Shown here: positions 8,653-18,482 of the stretch, piece by piece | Layout: every line of letters starts with the position of its first letter | Position numbering within the stretch: the first letter of the stretch is position 1 | Assembly (NCBI GenBank): GCA_034440455.1 | Contig: JAWXCB010000114.1 | Coordinates: 1 to 64,000, forward strand | Length of the DNA stretch: 64,000 bases | Direction: 5' to 3' | Origin: JAWXCB01 sp034440455 | GTDB taxonomy: Bacteria; Bacteroidota; Bacteroidia; Chitinophagales; CAIOSU01 | The notes under the pieces: generated by a model | The model's input: only the letters and a program-made list of their open reading frames with translations | Told to the model about the DNA's origin: nothing | Database searches by the model: none | Program-made: the position numbers and the translations under genes

Positions 8653-9951
8653 TTACGCCTTCGCACCCGCCTCTACTGCATTCTCCGCATTGATTTTCGC
8701 AAGCCGCTTTTCAATTACACCCAGCATTTCTGCAACGGCATTGCGCCCCTCTTTTTCAGTGATACCGTAATGTTTTGCAAGCCATGCGTAATCAAATTCA
8801 GCGAATTTGATTTGCAAACGCTCGCGCCAGATATTCATGCCATAAGCGAAGATGAGCGCGCCCACGCCTTCCACGCTTGCTTCGCCACTCAGCATAGGCA
8901 GCGAAAGCAGCACGAGCAGGCATAAGCAAGCATGACGGTAATCTTCTTCAAACTGTTCGCGCGAATAACCTTTTACCCCTTTTGCAATTAAATGATTGTA
9001 GTAAACATCCATCGCCTGTTGCTCATGCTCCACGCGATAATCGGACGTGAGACTCAGCACCATGAAGTAGGCAAGGTCAAACGCTGCCTTGCCTTTACGT
9101 ACTGCTTGCCAGTCAATGAATACGAAACGCCCTTTTCCATCGACACCGGGAAACAGCATGTTGCCGATACGCGCATCGCCATGCAATACAGTTTCTGGTT
9201 TGTTCATCAGCGTCCAGCTTTTCACAAGAATTTTTCGCGCGGGGATACTCCAACTGAACGCCACCATCGAATCAAACAAATCAACCGTAGCGTCAATGAT
9301 TGGAAATACTTTGTTCATGCGTGGCGAGGAATCGTGCCAATAACGGGCGTGCAGCGCTGCCATGTTATTTAGCGCGAGTTCGAGATGTTCGGATGAAAAG
9401 CTTGTATTGTCGCCCTCGCGGTATTCCATGTTGTCGCTCATGTGCTCGGTGATGAGGCACAGGTTGGCGGTGAAGTAAGCAAGGTTGCCGTAAAAAACTT
9501 TGGGCGCAGCAACCTCCTTATCAGCAGTGACAAAATAATTGTTAAAATAAATTTCTTTGATGTGGTTCAGTTGCAGGTTGAAAATCGTACGGTTCCATAC
9601 CGAACCCATCGTGGGCGCAAACTTTGCGAAGCACTTCAGCGATTTGCTTTCTCCGTTGGATGTATAATTAATATCTAACACACCGGCATTGGAGCGGAAG
9701 ATAATTTCCTGGATGAGCGGAGTTACTTTGTATTCCTGCACCTGCGCATCAGCGGGCAGCACATTGTTTTGTTTCAGTACGCTTATACACCAATCTTTTT
9801 GTTTTGCCAGCGAAGAAACATCACGCGGAAAGGAAAGCGGAAAACCGATTTTCCTGTCGAGCCACACGATGAGCATCGTGAGCAGAATGAGGGGAAAGTA
9901 GGTAGCGTAAACACCCACTAAAATCATGTTGCGGAGAAAGCCTCTGTTCAT
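8653..9951 (-). CDS. APH-like phosphotransferase with N-terminal membrane segment
   Basis: A 432-residue protein of the aminoglycoside phosphotransferase/choline kinase-like fold. The Brenner motif is HGDARIGNMLF (257-267) and the metal-binding aspartate lies in VFIDWQ (277-282), so the kinase site looks intact. The small-molecule substrate is unknown. It differs from most APH proteins in having a hydrophobic span near residues 9-31 before the kinase domain, suggesting membrane attachment. It is a single gene, convergent with the nos cluster and separated from it by a palindromic repeat. Annotation as a resistance gene would be unsupported. Confidence 0.8.
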   Translation of the reverse strand: MNRGFLRNMILVGVYATYFPLILLTMLIVWLDRKIGFPLSFPRDVSSLAKQKDWCISVLKQNNVLPADAQVQEYKVTPLIQEIIFRSNAGVLDINYTSNGESKSLKCFAKFAPTMGSVWNRTIFNLQLNHIKEIYFNNYFVTADKEVAAPKVFYGNLAYFTANLCLITEHMSDNMEYREGDNTSFSSEHLELALNNMAALHARYWHDSSPRMNKVFPIIDATVDLFDSMVAFSWSIPARKILVKSWTLMNKPETVLHGDARIGNMLFPGVDGKGRFVFIDWQAVRKGKAAFDLAYFMVLSLTSDYRVEHEQQAMDVYYNHLIAKGVKGYSREQFEEDYRHACLCLLVLLSLPMLSGEASVEGVGALIFAYGMNIWRERLQIKFAEFDYAWLAKHYGITEKEGRNAVAEMLGVIEKRLAKINAENAVEAGAKA

Positions 9952-10059
9952 AGCTGATGGAAAGTTGTAAGTTTTAAGTTGGAAGTATTAAGTTTTGAGC
10001 TGAAGTTGAAAGCAGTTTCAGGCTGTTAACTTATCAATAACAACTTACAACTTAAAATT

Positions 10060-10737
10060 TTGAGCATAGAAAAACTTTCACGCACAATCACCGCTTGCAC
10101 TAAATGCCCGCGACTTGCAAAATATACCCGTGCGGTTGCTGAGAAAAAAGTAAAGCGATTCAAGGATTGCGATTACTGGGGAAAACCTGTACCGGGCTTT
10201 GGCGATGCTAATGCTGAAGTGCTCATTATCGGTCTTGCTCCCGGGGCGCATGGCGCAAACCGCACGGGTAGAATGTTCACAGGTGATTCATCTGGTGATT
10301 GGCTCTATCGCGCGTTGTATGAAACAGGATTTGCAAACCAACCCGGAAGCACCGGCAGGGAAGACGGGCTTCAACTCAATAATGTTTTTATCACTGCGGT
10401 GGCGCGTTGCGCTCCGCCTGATAATAAACCGCTACCCGATGAAATTGAAAACTGTTCTGCTTTCTTAGAAATGGAACTTGAATTATTGCGCAATGTGAAA
10501 GTTGTGCTGTGTCTCGGTCATCTCGCTTTCAATCGTTATTGCAAATTGCATGGGTTAAAAGGATTGGAATTTGCACACGGAAAGAAACATAAATTAACGA
10601 GCGGTATCACACTGGTTTGCTCTTATCATCCGAGCAGGCAGAATACGCAAACGGGAAGATTGAAATGGGATGACTGGCTTCGGGTGTTTGGTGAGATTCG
10701 GAATTCACTTCTGCAGGCTTCTTTGGAAATTCATTAG
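10060..10737 (+). CDS. Uracil-DNA glycosylase, family 5 (UdgB type)
   Basis: Removes uracil and related deaminated bases from DNA for base-excision repair. The 225-residue protein carries the family 5 motif 1, GLAPGAHGANRTGR, and motif 2, YHPSRQN. Cysteines CTKC (13, 16) plus two later ones (in DCDYWG and ARCAPP) fit the 4Fe-4S site of families 4 and 5. The start is most likely TTG 10060, because no ATG lies before the first conserved cysteines; an unusual start codon. Short inverted repeats (AAGTTGTAAGTT-like) lie in the 108-bp gap upstream. Confidence 0.9.
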   Translation: MSIEKLSRTITACTKCPRLAKYTRAVAEKKVKRFKDCDYWGKPVPGFGDANAEVLIIGLAPGAHGANRTGRMFTGDSSGDWLYRALYETGFANQPGSTGREDGLQLNNVFITAVARCAPPDNKPLPDEIENCSAFLEMELELLRNVKVVLCLGHLAFNRYCKLHGLKGLEFAHGKKHKLTSGITLVCSYHPSRQNTQTGRLKWDDWLRVFGEIRNSLLQASLEIH

Positions 10738-11091
10738 ATGGAAAGATTATAGAGAGCAGCAACCAGATTAAAATGGAAAAAGCATATCCTTCTTCTAAAT
10801 CGCTATCTTATTTGCAGAAGAAGTCTATTTAATATTTCATCTATGCCTGTCGCTCGTCACCGTGAAAATGCTGATGTGCATAAAAGGCGCCCGTTAAAAA
10901 AGAGGAAATATTCGTGTTTGAAAGTACCGACCATTAGTTTACTATGATGGTGTTACTTCGCGCAGTCAAGCTACGGGAAAGACCCCACAGCAAGTAAAAT
11001 TGTTTTAAAAATTTTGCCGCACTTGTTTCGCCTCGCACAACTTTACCTCTCTTTGCATCCTTTGCTGTTTCAGCACAATTATAAAACTTGC
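10738..11091. other. Gene-free stretch
   Basis: The 354 bp between the convergent glycosylase and peroxiredoxin genes contain no credible reading frame, tRNA or strong terminator that I can see. Confidence 0.6.
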
Positions 11092-11727
11092 TTACAAATT
11101 CGGCTGCGGTGTAGTCCTTAAATAAGGCTTGATAATTTTATAGCCCTTCGGGAATTTCTTATCCGCTTCTTCATTGGTCACTGCGGGAACGATAATACAA
11201 TCTTCGCCATTCTTCCAATTCACAGGCGTTGCAACGCTGTATTTCGCGGTGAGTTGCAGCGAATCAATCACGCGCAGCAATTCATCAAAGTTGCGTCCTG
11301 TTGAAGCAGGATATGTGATAGACAGCTTCAGTTTCTTATCAGGACCAATCACAAACACGGAGCGCACGGTGAAATTTTCAGATGCATTCGGGTGAATCAT
11401 GTCATAGAGCAGCGCCACTTTTTTATCTGAATCAGCTACAATCGGATAGCTGACGGAGGTGTTCTGCGTTTCATTGATATCTTTCACCCAGCCCTTGTGC
11501 GAATCAATCGGGTCAACACTTAGCGCAATAATCTTTACGCCACGTTTATCAAACTCACTTTTTATCTTCGACATGTAGCCAAGTTCGGTGGTGCATACCG
11601 GTGTGTAATCTTTCGGATGCGAGAACAGCACTGTCCAGCCGTCATCCATCCATTGGTAAAAGTCAATCTCTCCTTCTGTTGTTGTTGCTTGAAAGTTTGG
11701 GACAACGTCCCCTAATCTGAGCACCAT
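11092..11727 (-). CDS. 1-Cys peroxiredoxin (Prx6 family)
   Basis: Peroxidase reducing H2O2 and organic peroxides in the cytosol. The active-site motif is DYTPVCTTE with the peroxidatic Cys at residue 45. The length (211 residues) and the long C-terminal domain with NWKNGEDCIIVP and FPKGYKIIKPYLR are typical of the Prx6 group. The start ATG 11727 gives MVLRLGDVVPNFQ, the normal N-terminus. It appears to be a single-gene transcript. With the glutathione peroxidase at 1165 it is the second peroxidase of the window. Confidence 0.95.
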   Translation of the reverse strand: MVLRLGDVVPNFQATTTEGEIDFYQWMDDGWTVLFSHPKDYTPVCTTELGYMSKIKSEFDKRGVKIIALSVDPIDSHKGWVKDINETQNTSVSYPIVADSDKKVALLYDMIHPNASENFTVRSVFVIGPDKKLKLSITYPASTGRNFDELLRVIDSLQLTAKYSVATPVNWKNGEDCIIVPAVTNEEADKKFPKGYKIIKPYLRTTPQPNL

Positions 11728-11830
11728 GGTTTACAGGTTTTTGGTTGTGAAATAAAAAGGAAAGTTAGCGGATATGTGCTTATTAAGGAAACGGTTTCCT
11801 TTCTTTACGACTAACCCAAATGGCTAACAA

Positions 11831-13573
11831 CTACTTCAGCATAACCAGCTTTTCAATTTTGTACATCTCTTCCGTTTGCACAGCGATGTGATAGATTCCG
11901 TTCGTAAGAGAATTTAGTGGTAGCAGGATTTCTCTGGAACCGCTTACTTCATCATAATTAAATTCCTGAACAGTCTTGCCGTTCATGTCCAGAATGAAAA
12001 TATCCACTTGCGAAGCAAGAACCCCCGCATCTAATTTCACAGTAGTGGATTTGCGCGCAGGATTTGGATAGAGGCTGAAGTCAAACTTGTCAAGCGTAGT
12101 TACCACTGCTTCGTTGCCTGTTTTGCTTTCCTCGAAATTCTTTCCCAGCACATCATTTGTAAAATGCGTTGTAAGCACTTCATAGTTTGTGTAGTTTTTA
12201 TCCAATGGAAGCACACGCACATTGTAGGTTGTTGCAGGATTCAGATTCTTCAGTATTGTTGAATTATCCGCTGTCACCATTTCCTTCCATGTTCCGCTTT
12301 CGTTTTCTTTAAACAGTACTGCGTAATTCGTATTCCGTTCTGTGCTGTGCCACGTCAGCGTGAAATTGCTGCTGCCGATGTTCTGCATCTCCAGCATAAA
12401 TTGCGCGTAGTTGCTTCTATTTTCAACCGGGTAAGCAACACATTCGCCCACCATGTTGTTTGCATAATTCGGCAAGCCGCCTTTTCCGATTTTACCTGCG
12501 AGATAAATTCCATCGTCCAAATAGGTGCAGCCCGTGCCTTTGATATTGGGATTTTGAATCACTCCGAGATAGCTGCTTGTGACAAACCGCGCGATATAAA
12601 TCCTGTCATCCGGTCCTAACTGCATCCCGCCAAAGCCTGTGGATACGGTAGTTCCCACAATTATTGCGCTTGAAACAATATCGCGTTGTATTAAATCAAA
12701 CTGAAAGATTTTTCTGTTCACGCCATTTGCCACATACAGCAATTCACAATTGGGCGAGAAGCAGCAAGAATAACTTGCCACACCGAGATTCACATAATTA
12801 GAAATCAACCCCGTTTGATTATTAAAGTTGAACAGCGCGGTAAAATTCAATCCTGAATAGACTAACCGCTCTCCGTTTGTTGAAGCCTTCAGCGCACCCG
12901 CATAGTCAGGAGTCACCGGACCGATTTTCGATTTCATCAAACCTGTGATGCCCTGCGGAGTCAGGTGATACACATAAAATGAATCCGTGTTCAGTTTGTG
13001 CGTGATAATCCAATAATCAATTCCGTTTGCATGTTGAATCGCAGTGAGCGACTCATCTACAGGTGTCGTGAGGAGCACATCTTTTATCGCCACATCCCCT
13101 TTCCCGCCATCAAGCGACATATCAATAATTGAATAGCGCAATCCGCCCGTTGAATTATTTTCTATGCAATCGGTGGTAAACAAATAATAGAGCTCTTCAT
13201 ATTTTGGATGCGGCACGATGAGCGATGATTGAAACGCGCTGCCGCAGCCGCCCGCGCCATCAAGGTTGCCATTGGGCATCAGGTTGTGGTCGCGGTTCCA
13301 GATGCCGCCCATGTAAGGCGCATCGCCTCCATTGGTATAAAACTGCAAATTACCCTGCGCATCGCAAATTGCTGCGGTGCCTTCAAACGCTTTCATTGCG
13401 CCATTCGTGAGTGCCACAGGATGTCCCTGCGTGAAATCAAGCCCCGCTTCCTCGCCAAAATACCAAATGTTGGCGCGCTTGCCGGGTTGTGAATATGTTG
13501 TTTGAAAAAATGCGATGCAGACCAGCATCAACATAAATTGCCTCAGTCCCCTCAGTTTCCTTTCCCCTCTCAT
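11831..13573 (-). CDS. Secreted T9SS sorting-domain protein with FN3 domain
   Basis: A 580-residue exported protein. The signal peptide is near residues 14-29 (LMLVCIAFFQTTYSQ); Met14 is an alternative start. The body resembles a beta-propeller-like region found in Bacteroidota surface proteins (NIWYFGEEAGLDF, LYVANGVNRKIFQFD). It is followed by an FN3-like module (about 400-480) and a C-terminal type A sorting domain beginning DFSLYPNPARKSTTV and ending NGIYHIAV...KLVMLK. The last part should send it through the type IX system and be cleaved at the outer membrane. Its ligand or role is unknown. Confidence 0.85.
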   Translation of the reverse strand: MRGERKLRGLRQFMLMLVCIAFFQTTYSQPGKRANIWYFGEEAGLDFTQGHPVALTNGAMKAFEGTAAICDAQGNLQFYTNGGDAPYMGGIWNRDHNLMPNGNLDGAGGCGSAFQSSLIVPHPKYEELYYLFTTDCIENNSTGGLRYSIIDMSLDGGKGDVAIKDVLLTTPVDESLTAIQHANGIDYWIITHKLNTDSFYVYHLTPQGITGLMKSKIGPVTPDYAGALKASTNGERLVYSGLNFTALFNFNNQTGLISNYVNLGVASYSCCFSPNCELLYVANGVNRKIFQFDLIQRDIVSSAIIVGTTVSTGFGGMQLGPDDRIYIARFVTSSYLGVIQNPNIKGTGCTYLDDGIYLAGKIGKGGLPNYANNMVGECVAYPVENRSNYAQFMLEMQNIGSSNFTLTWHSTERNTNYAVLFKENESGTWKEMVTADNSTILKNLNPATTYNVRVLPLDKNYTNYEVLTTHFTNDVLGKNFEESKTGNEAVVTTLDKFDFSLYPNPARKSTTVKLDAGVLASQVDIFILDMNGKTVQEFNYDEVSGSREILLPLNSLTNGIYHIAVQTEEMYKIEKLVMLK

Positions 13574-13647
13574 CCTTTCTCGTTTTAGAAATAACCAACT
13601 CTTCTTACGGATTGAAAAGAAGTTAGTTCTGAGGAAGGATTAAATCT

Positions 13648-16600
13648 CTACTGTGCAATTAGAGGCATTTCGCCTGTATCTTCGAGCGCCTTTTTTGCCT
13701 TTTTATCTTCTTTTTTCTGGCGCAGGTTGAGGAAGAAATCTTCAAACGAGTCGAACTCTCTTTCATAAGAAATGCCAATGCCCGTTTTGTTCGTGTTGCG
13801 ATTTTCAAAGATGTCATACTCGCCCTTTCGGAAAGCTTTCACTTTAATTCTTCCATCAGGGGTGATGCTATATTCGATTTCAAAATCACCGGCAATGTTG
13901 CTGGCTTTGTCATCTTGCGCGTTTTGCGCTTCTGCGCCAAAGTCGAAATTGCCTCCCACATCAATGGAGATGCGGTCGTTGTAAAAAGTTTTGTTGAGCG
14001 CAAGTTGCAACTCCTGGCGGTTTTGAAAATCAATTGCATTTGGGTCGGTGCCACTCACTTCGGATTGGTAGGAGCGATAGTTGATGTCAAGTTGCACATC
14101 GGTAACAAATTCTGAAATCCAATCGCTGAGGTAAATGGAAAGCTGGTTCGAAAGAAATTCACTCACGGAATTATTTACATCGTTAGCAATGTTGGGTTGT
14201 TCGCTGGTCGTTCGTTGTGGGAGAAAACGATTGAGTACGAGCAACCCCACAACCTGTTTATTAAATTCATTCGGGTCGAGCTTCAACGCCTGGAAACGGC
14301 TTTCGAGCGCGGTGCGGATGCTTGCTTGGGCATCGGGCACTTCAATATCAAATTTGATGTCGGGTTGCATCAGCGAGCCGGTGATATAGAGATAAAGCAA
14401 CACCTGCACACGGTCTTGCGCCTGTAACTTTTGTTGGTCAGTAGTAACAATATCTTCAATAAGGTCATAAGGAGAGGCGCGCAGTTTATAAAGAGCACGA
14501 ATGTCAAGAAGCGCATTGGCGGGGTCACCGCTGAAGCTGATGTTGCTGCCCCTTACCATGCTGAAACGCTTGCTGATAATATTTTGCATGGAGAAGAGAT
14601 AATTGCCGTCAACGATTTTGTAATCGCCCACGATAGAGAACTCGCCCGTTTTATCAAGCATTACTTTGAGGTCGCCCAATCCCTGCGCTTTGATGATGTC
14701 GCCTTCTGAATAATCAAGGATGAGGTTCACTTGCGCATCATCAGTGGCGGTTACATCACAATTGAGGATGACGCCTTTTGTTTTGGTGATGTATTTTTTA
14801 TCAAGCGCCTTTTGTTTATCATTATTAATGAAGTTGTAGAAAGAATATTGGTCAACATCTTTGCCGCTGTTCACGTCAATATAAACCACAGAGCCTGATT
14901 TTGTTTCTGCGGCAATATCAAACTCTACATTTTCAGTGGAGCCTTTGATAAGCACATTTCCCCCGGCAAGCAACCTGCCATAAAACGGCTGGTTGGAGAT
15001 GCGGGTAGAATTCATAAAAAGAAAATGCGGTGTTTCAACTTCTATATCGAATAATAATTTGCTGAAATTATTATAGCTGATGATGCCTTGTGACTTAGCA
15101 GTGTTGCCCTCTTCATCTTTGAGCATCATTTCATCAAGGTCAATGATGCCTTTGGCAAACGTAATTTTTTCATTTTCAAAGCTGAAAGTGGCGTTGAGGT
15201 AATTCACCTTTGCTGCAACATTTTTTGCAACCACTGTGCCCCGGATGATGGGCTTATCAATTGAACCTTTCACCGTGAGACTTCCATACGCATCGCCCTG
15301 CACTTTTGAAACCTCTTTTTTAATGAATGGCTCAATGTGCGGGAGATGTAAATTTTTTATGTCGCACGTAAAATCGAGATAGTTATTCTTATCGTTGATT
15401 TTATAAAAACCGGATGCTTTGAAATTATTTAACCCGCCCATAATTCCGACATCTACCGCTACCTTATCATCACCGGGCAGATAGTTACTATTAATCCTCA
15501 CCTCGCCAAGCGGCTGGTTATTGATTCGGAAGGTATCCACCTTGAGTGAAGCGGTGAGCATCGGTTCCTTAATTACATTCATCACGGTGGCGTTACCATT
15601 TATCGTTCCGTCTAATTTGATTTTCGAGCGGCTGAGAAATGTTTTTGAGAGATTCGCTATTTCAAACTCACGAACGAATACGGACAAGTGATTACTACCT
15701 GTCGCGTCAATGAAAGATTTAAATTCAAGTTCGCCCGTGTGGGTTTTGTTTGAAAGCAGAAGATTTTCCACGAGCAGTTTTTCCGGATCGTAATAGATTT
15801 TATTGCTGTCGGCAATCACCCACAAATCATTGACAACATGAATGGAGGAGGGAAGAAACTGTAATGTCATGGATTTGAAATCAGTTTGCAGCAAGCCGTT
15901 TAGGTTCATCCGGTTGGGGCGTGAATTATCCTGCGCGAGTAAGTTGAACTTCATGCCCGAAGCAGCAATGTTAGACGCGAGCGAAATTTTATCTACGAGC
16001 AAGCTATCCTCCATCAGCACGGTGTCAATAGAAGCGGTGAGATTCAGCAGGTTCTCTTCTGAATTTGCATTGATAAGAATGTTTTTAAAACCAAAGTTTG
16101 CATATTCCACACCGGGGATATACGCATTGAGTTGCAGCAAATTTTTCGTGTTGTCAAACGCTCCGATAATGCTTCCTCCGGCAATATTTTTCAATTCAGG
16201 CGTAATCAGTTTAGTGAGATTGTAAGTGTCTTTCAGTTTCACATTGAACGCAAAATGCTGCTCTGCGCTCAAGTGAACCGATGTGTCAGATGCGTTGAAG
16301 TAATACGAGAGCACATCAAGAATCGCGTTCGGAATTTCTTCATACTTGTTGAAGTTGCCGGTGATATTGGCATCGGCAATATCGCAATGCAACGTGAGCG
16401 CTTTTTCCGTGCGGCTTATCGCCTGCGCTCTCAGTTCAAACGTGTCTAAGAAAAAGGCTTCTGTATCTTTTTCCACTACCGTATTGAAAATTCCTGCATA
16501 ACCTGAAAAACTTTCAGGGTCGAGACCAATGAAGTCAAGTTTTACATTCGTGGAGATTGCAATGCTGTCTTTTGAAAGATTCAATGGTTGCAGGTTTGCT

Positions 16601-18426
16601 TTTCTTATTTCAGATACCAATTGGAACACCGGCAGCGAATCGCTCATATCAACGGTTCCTTCAAAATCCATATCAAGGTTTTCATCGCGCACGGTAAGCA
16701 AGCCTTTGAAAAATTTACTTTTCAGTTCGCCTTCCACTTTCAAATCTTTGTACTCATGCTGCTTCAGCGAAATGCTGTTTACAGTGCCGTCAACGGTAGC
16801 TTTCACGGTATTCAGTTTCATCCCCGAACCTTTCACGAAAGCGTTGAAGGTGATTCTTCCCAGTAAATCTTCGTTGTCAATAAATCTTCCAAGATGAAAA
16901 CTGTCGGTAGAAAAATTTCCCGAATAGCGCGCGTTTTTGTTTTCATCAATTTTAAAGTTGATGTCAGAACTTGCGCTGCCGAGTTCAGTATCCAGATTGC
17001 CTTCAGCCACAAAGTCGGTGCTGAATCCGGTGAACGCCCCGGTGAAATTCACCCGCCCGAGTTTGTCAAGGTTTTCAGGATAAGGGATGTACGGATAGAT
17101 AGCCCGGAGGTCGGAAGCTGTGGTGCGCAGGCCTTCCACATCCAGCGTGATAAAAGTTTCGTTAAACACAGGAAGCCCTTTGAAGGAGATGTCACCAAGA
17201 AAGCGGGTGTCATTTCCCAAATTGAATTTGAGATCTTTCCCTTTCAGATTGCTGACTGTTCCTTTTACAACTCCCGAAATCCAGATGGTGTTGTGCGCGA
17301 TTTTTTCCAGCGCATTTTGCGCGAAGTAGTTGATGTCTTTCATTGCGATGCGCGCATTCGTGAAGTCGCCTTTCATCACCACCTTGTTCACATAATCATT
17401 AAAATCGTCAAACGACTCATAGCTCATCGAGTAAAAATTTTTTATCAGGCTGTTCTCGGTGACAAGATTCAGATTTGTGCATACAATTTCATCCGTTGAA
17501 ACTTTTGCAAGCGCTGACATGCTCTTGATGGAAAATCCGCATTTTTCGCGCGCGCTTAAATTCACGATGTTGGAGCGCAGCGTGTCGCAAATGATTTCCG
17601 TTGCATCAAGTTCGATGTTGATGTTTTGCACATGCAGGTCGTTATAGTTCATGCCTCCCTTGCTGTATAAATTATTTTCGTTGACATGGCGGAATCTGCT
17701 GTTGCTGATTTTCACGATGCCGGCAACCACATGCCAGTCGCTATTATTGAGTGATTGAGGAACTGAAGGTTTATCAGTTTCATCTCCGGGCTTGCATTCC
17801 GAGGTGAACAATGACCGCACGAGGATATCAGCGTTTTCCAGTTCCACTTCATCCACGCGCAGCAAACATTCGTTCGGGTTGATATTTAATGCGCTCACAA
17901 AAAGCCTGTCGAAGCCAATTCTGAACTGGCTGTGTTTGCGCTCGTCCAGAAAATTGAAATCTAATTTTGTGATTTCTCCTTTCGGAATCCTGATGTGAAA
18001 AGGATTTTCTCCTCCCGAAGATGCTCCGCTCTTTCCAAAGATTGCTTCGTAGTTGAACTCCTCACTATTTTCCTCGCGGTGTAAAAAAACTTTGCCTTCA
18101 TCTAATTCCCACGATTTGATGTCAATCTTTTTTCTGAGAAGGCTTCTGAAAGCCGGGCGCACGTTTAGGTGGCGCACGTACAGGAGCGTGTCGCTGTTCA
18201 GGTCGCGGATGAGCACTTCGTTCAGGCTGAAGGTCCTGAAACGCAGTTCAACACTCCCCACGCTTGCAGGCGCGCCTGTTGCTGCGGTAATCAACGCGGC
18301 AGCTTTTTGGGTAAGATAGGTTTGAACTTTTGGAAGGCTGAGCAGATACAGCGATACGTTGACCGCCACCAGCCAGATGATAAACAGGATGAAAAATATT
18401 TTAATGAACCGCTTGTACCGTTTCAT
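13648..18426 (-). CDS. tamB: TamB-family translocation/assembly protein
   Basis: A very large (1592-residue) envelope protein anchored by one N-terminal membrane span (residues 8-30) with a long repetitive beta-rich body, ending in the DUF490/TamB C-terminal domain (RFLPQRTTSE, ISIDVGGNFDFG, ITPDGRIKVKAFR). TamB proteins bridge inner and outer membranes and move phospholipids or help insert outer-membrane proteins. The size matches Bacteroidota members (about 1450-1700). It is divergent from tsaD with 56 bp between the starts. No tamA/BamA gene is adjacent. Confidence 0.92.
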   Translation of the reverse strand: MKRYKRFIKIFFILFIIWLVAVNVSLYLLSLPKVQTYLTQKAAALITAATGAPASVGSVELRFRTFSLNEVLIRDLNSDTLLYVRHLNVRPAFRSLLRKKIDIKSWELDEGKVFLHREENSEEFNYEAIFGKSGASSGGENPFHIRIPKGEITKLDFNFLDERKHSQFRIGFDRLFVSALNINPNECLLRVDEVELENADILVRSLFTSECKPGDETDKPSVPQSLNNSDWHVVAGIVKISNSRFRHVNENNLYSKGGMNYNDLHVQNINIELDATEIICDTLRSNIVNLSAREKCGFSIKSMSALAKVSTDEIVCTNLNLVTENSLIKNFYSMSYESFDDFNDYVNKVVMKGDFTNARIAMKDINYFAQNALEKIAHNTIWISGVVKGTVSNLKGKDLKFNLGNDTRFLGDISFKGLPVFNETFITLDVEGLRTTASDLRAIYPYIPYPENLDKLGRVNFTGAFTGFSTDFVAEGNLDTELGSASSDINFKIDENKNARYSGNFSTDSFHLGRFIDNEDLLGRITFNAFVKGSGMKLNTVKATVDGTVNSISLKQHEYKDLKVEGELKSKFFKGLLTVRDENLDMDFEGTVDMSDSLPVFQLVSEIRKANLQPLNLSKDSIAISTNVKLDFIGLDPESFSGYAGIFNTVVEKDTEAFFLDTFELRAQAISRTEKALTLHCDIADANITGNFNKYEEIPNAILDVLSYYFNASDTSVHLSAEQHFAFNVKLKDTYNLTKLITPELKNIAGGSIIGAFDNTKNLLQLNAYIPGVEYANFGFKNILINANSEENLLNLTASIDTVLMEDSLLVDKISLASNIAASGMKFNLLAQDNSRPNRMNLNGLLQTDFKSMTLQFLPSSIHVVNDLWVIADSNKIYYDPEKLLVENLLLSNKTHTGELEFKSFIDATGSNHLSVFVREFEIANLSKTFLSRSKIKLDGTINGNATVMNVIKEPMLTASLKVDTFRINNQPLGEVRINSNYLPGDDKVAVDVGIMGGLNNFKASGFYKINDKNNYLDFTCDIKNLHLPHIEPFIKKEVSKVQGDAYGSLTVKGSIDKPIIRGTVVAKNVAAKVNYLNATFSFENEKITFAKGIIDLDEMMLKDEEGNTAKSQGIISYNNFSKLLFDIEVETPHFLFMNSTRISNQPFYGRLLAGGNVLIKGSTENVEFDIAAETKSGSVVYIDVNSGKDVDQYSFYNFINNDKQKALDKKYITKTKGVILNCDVTATDDAQVNLILDYSEGDIIKAQGLGDLKVMLDKTGEFSIVGDYKIVDGNYLFSMQNIISKRFSMVRGSNISFSGDPANALLDIRALYKLRASPYDLIEDIVTTDQQKLQAQDRVQVLLYLYITGSLMQPDIKFDIEVPDAQASIRTALESRFQALKLDPNEFNKQVVGLLVLNRFLPQRTTSEQPNIANDVNNSVSEFLSNQLSIYLSDWISEFVTDVQLDINYRSYQSEVSGTDPNAIDFQNRQELQLALNKTFYNDRISIDVGGNFDFGAEAQNAQDDKASNIAGDFEIEYSITPDGRIKVKAFRKGEYDIFENRNTNKTGIGISYEREFDSFEDFFLNLRQKKEDKKAKKALEDTGEMPLIAQ

Positions 18427-18482
18427 CCGGAAACTCTGAATCTCATAAACAAATTATTCCCTGTTAAATTTACGGCTTCCCG

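Noticed and set aside
8653..9951. Aminoglycoside resistance gene
   Set aside because: The fold motifs are shared by many kinases; nothing here indicates aminoglycoside substrates.
16894..17499. Plus-strand frame of 201 codons inside tamB
   Set aside because: Antisense to a continuous TamB coding sequence and without recognisable features.
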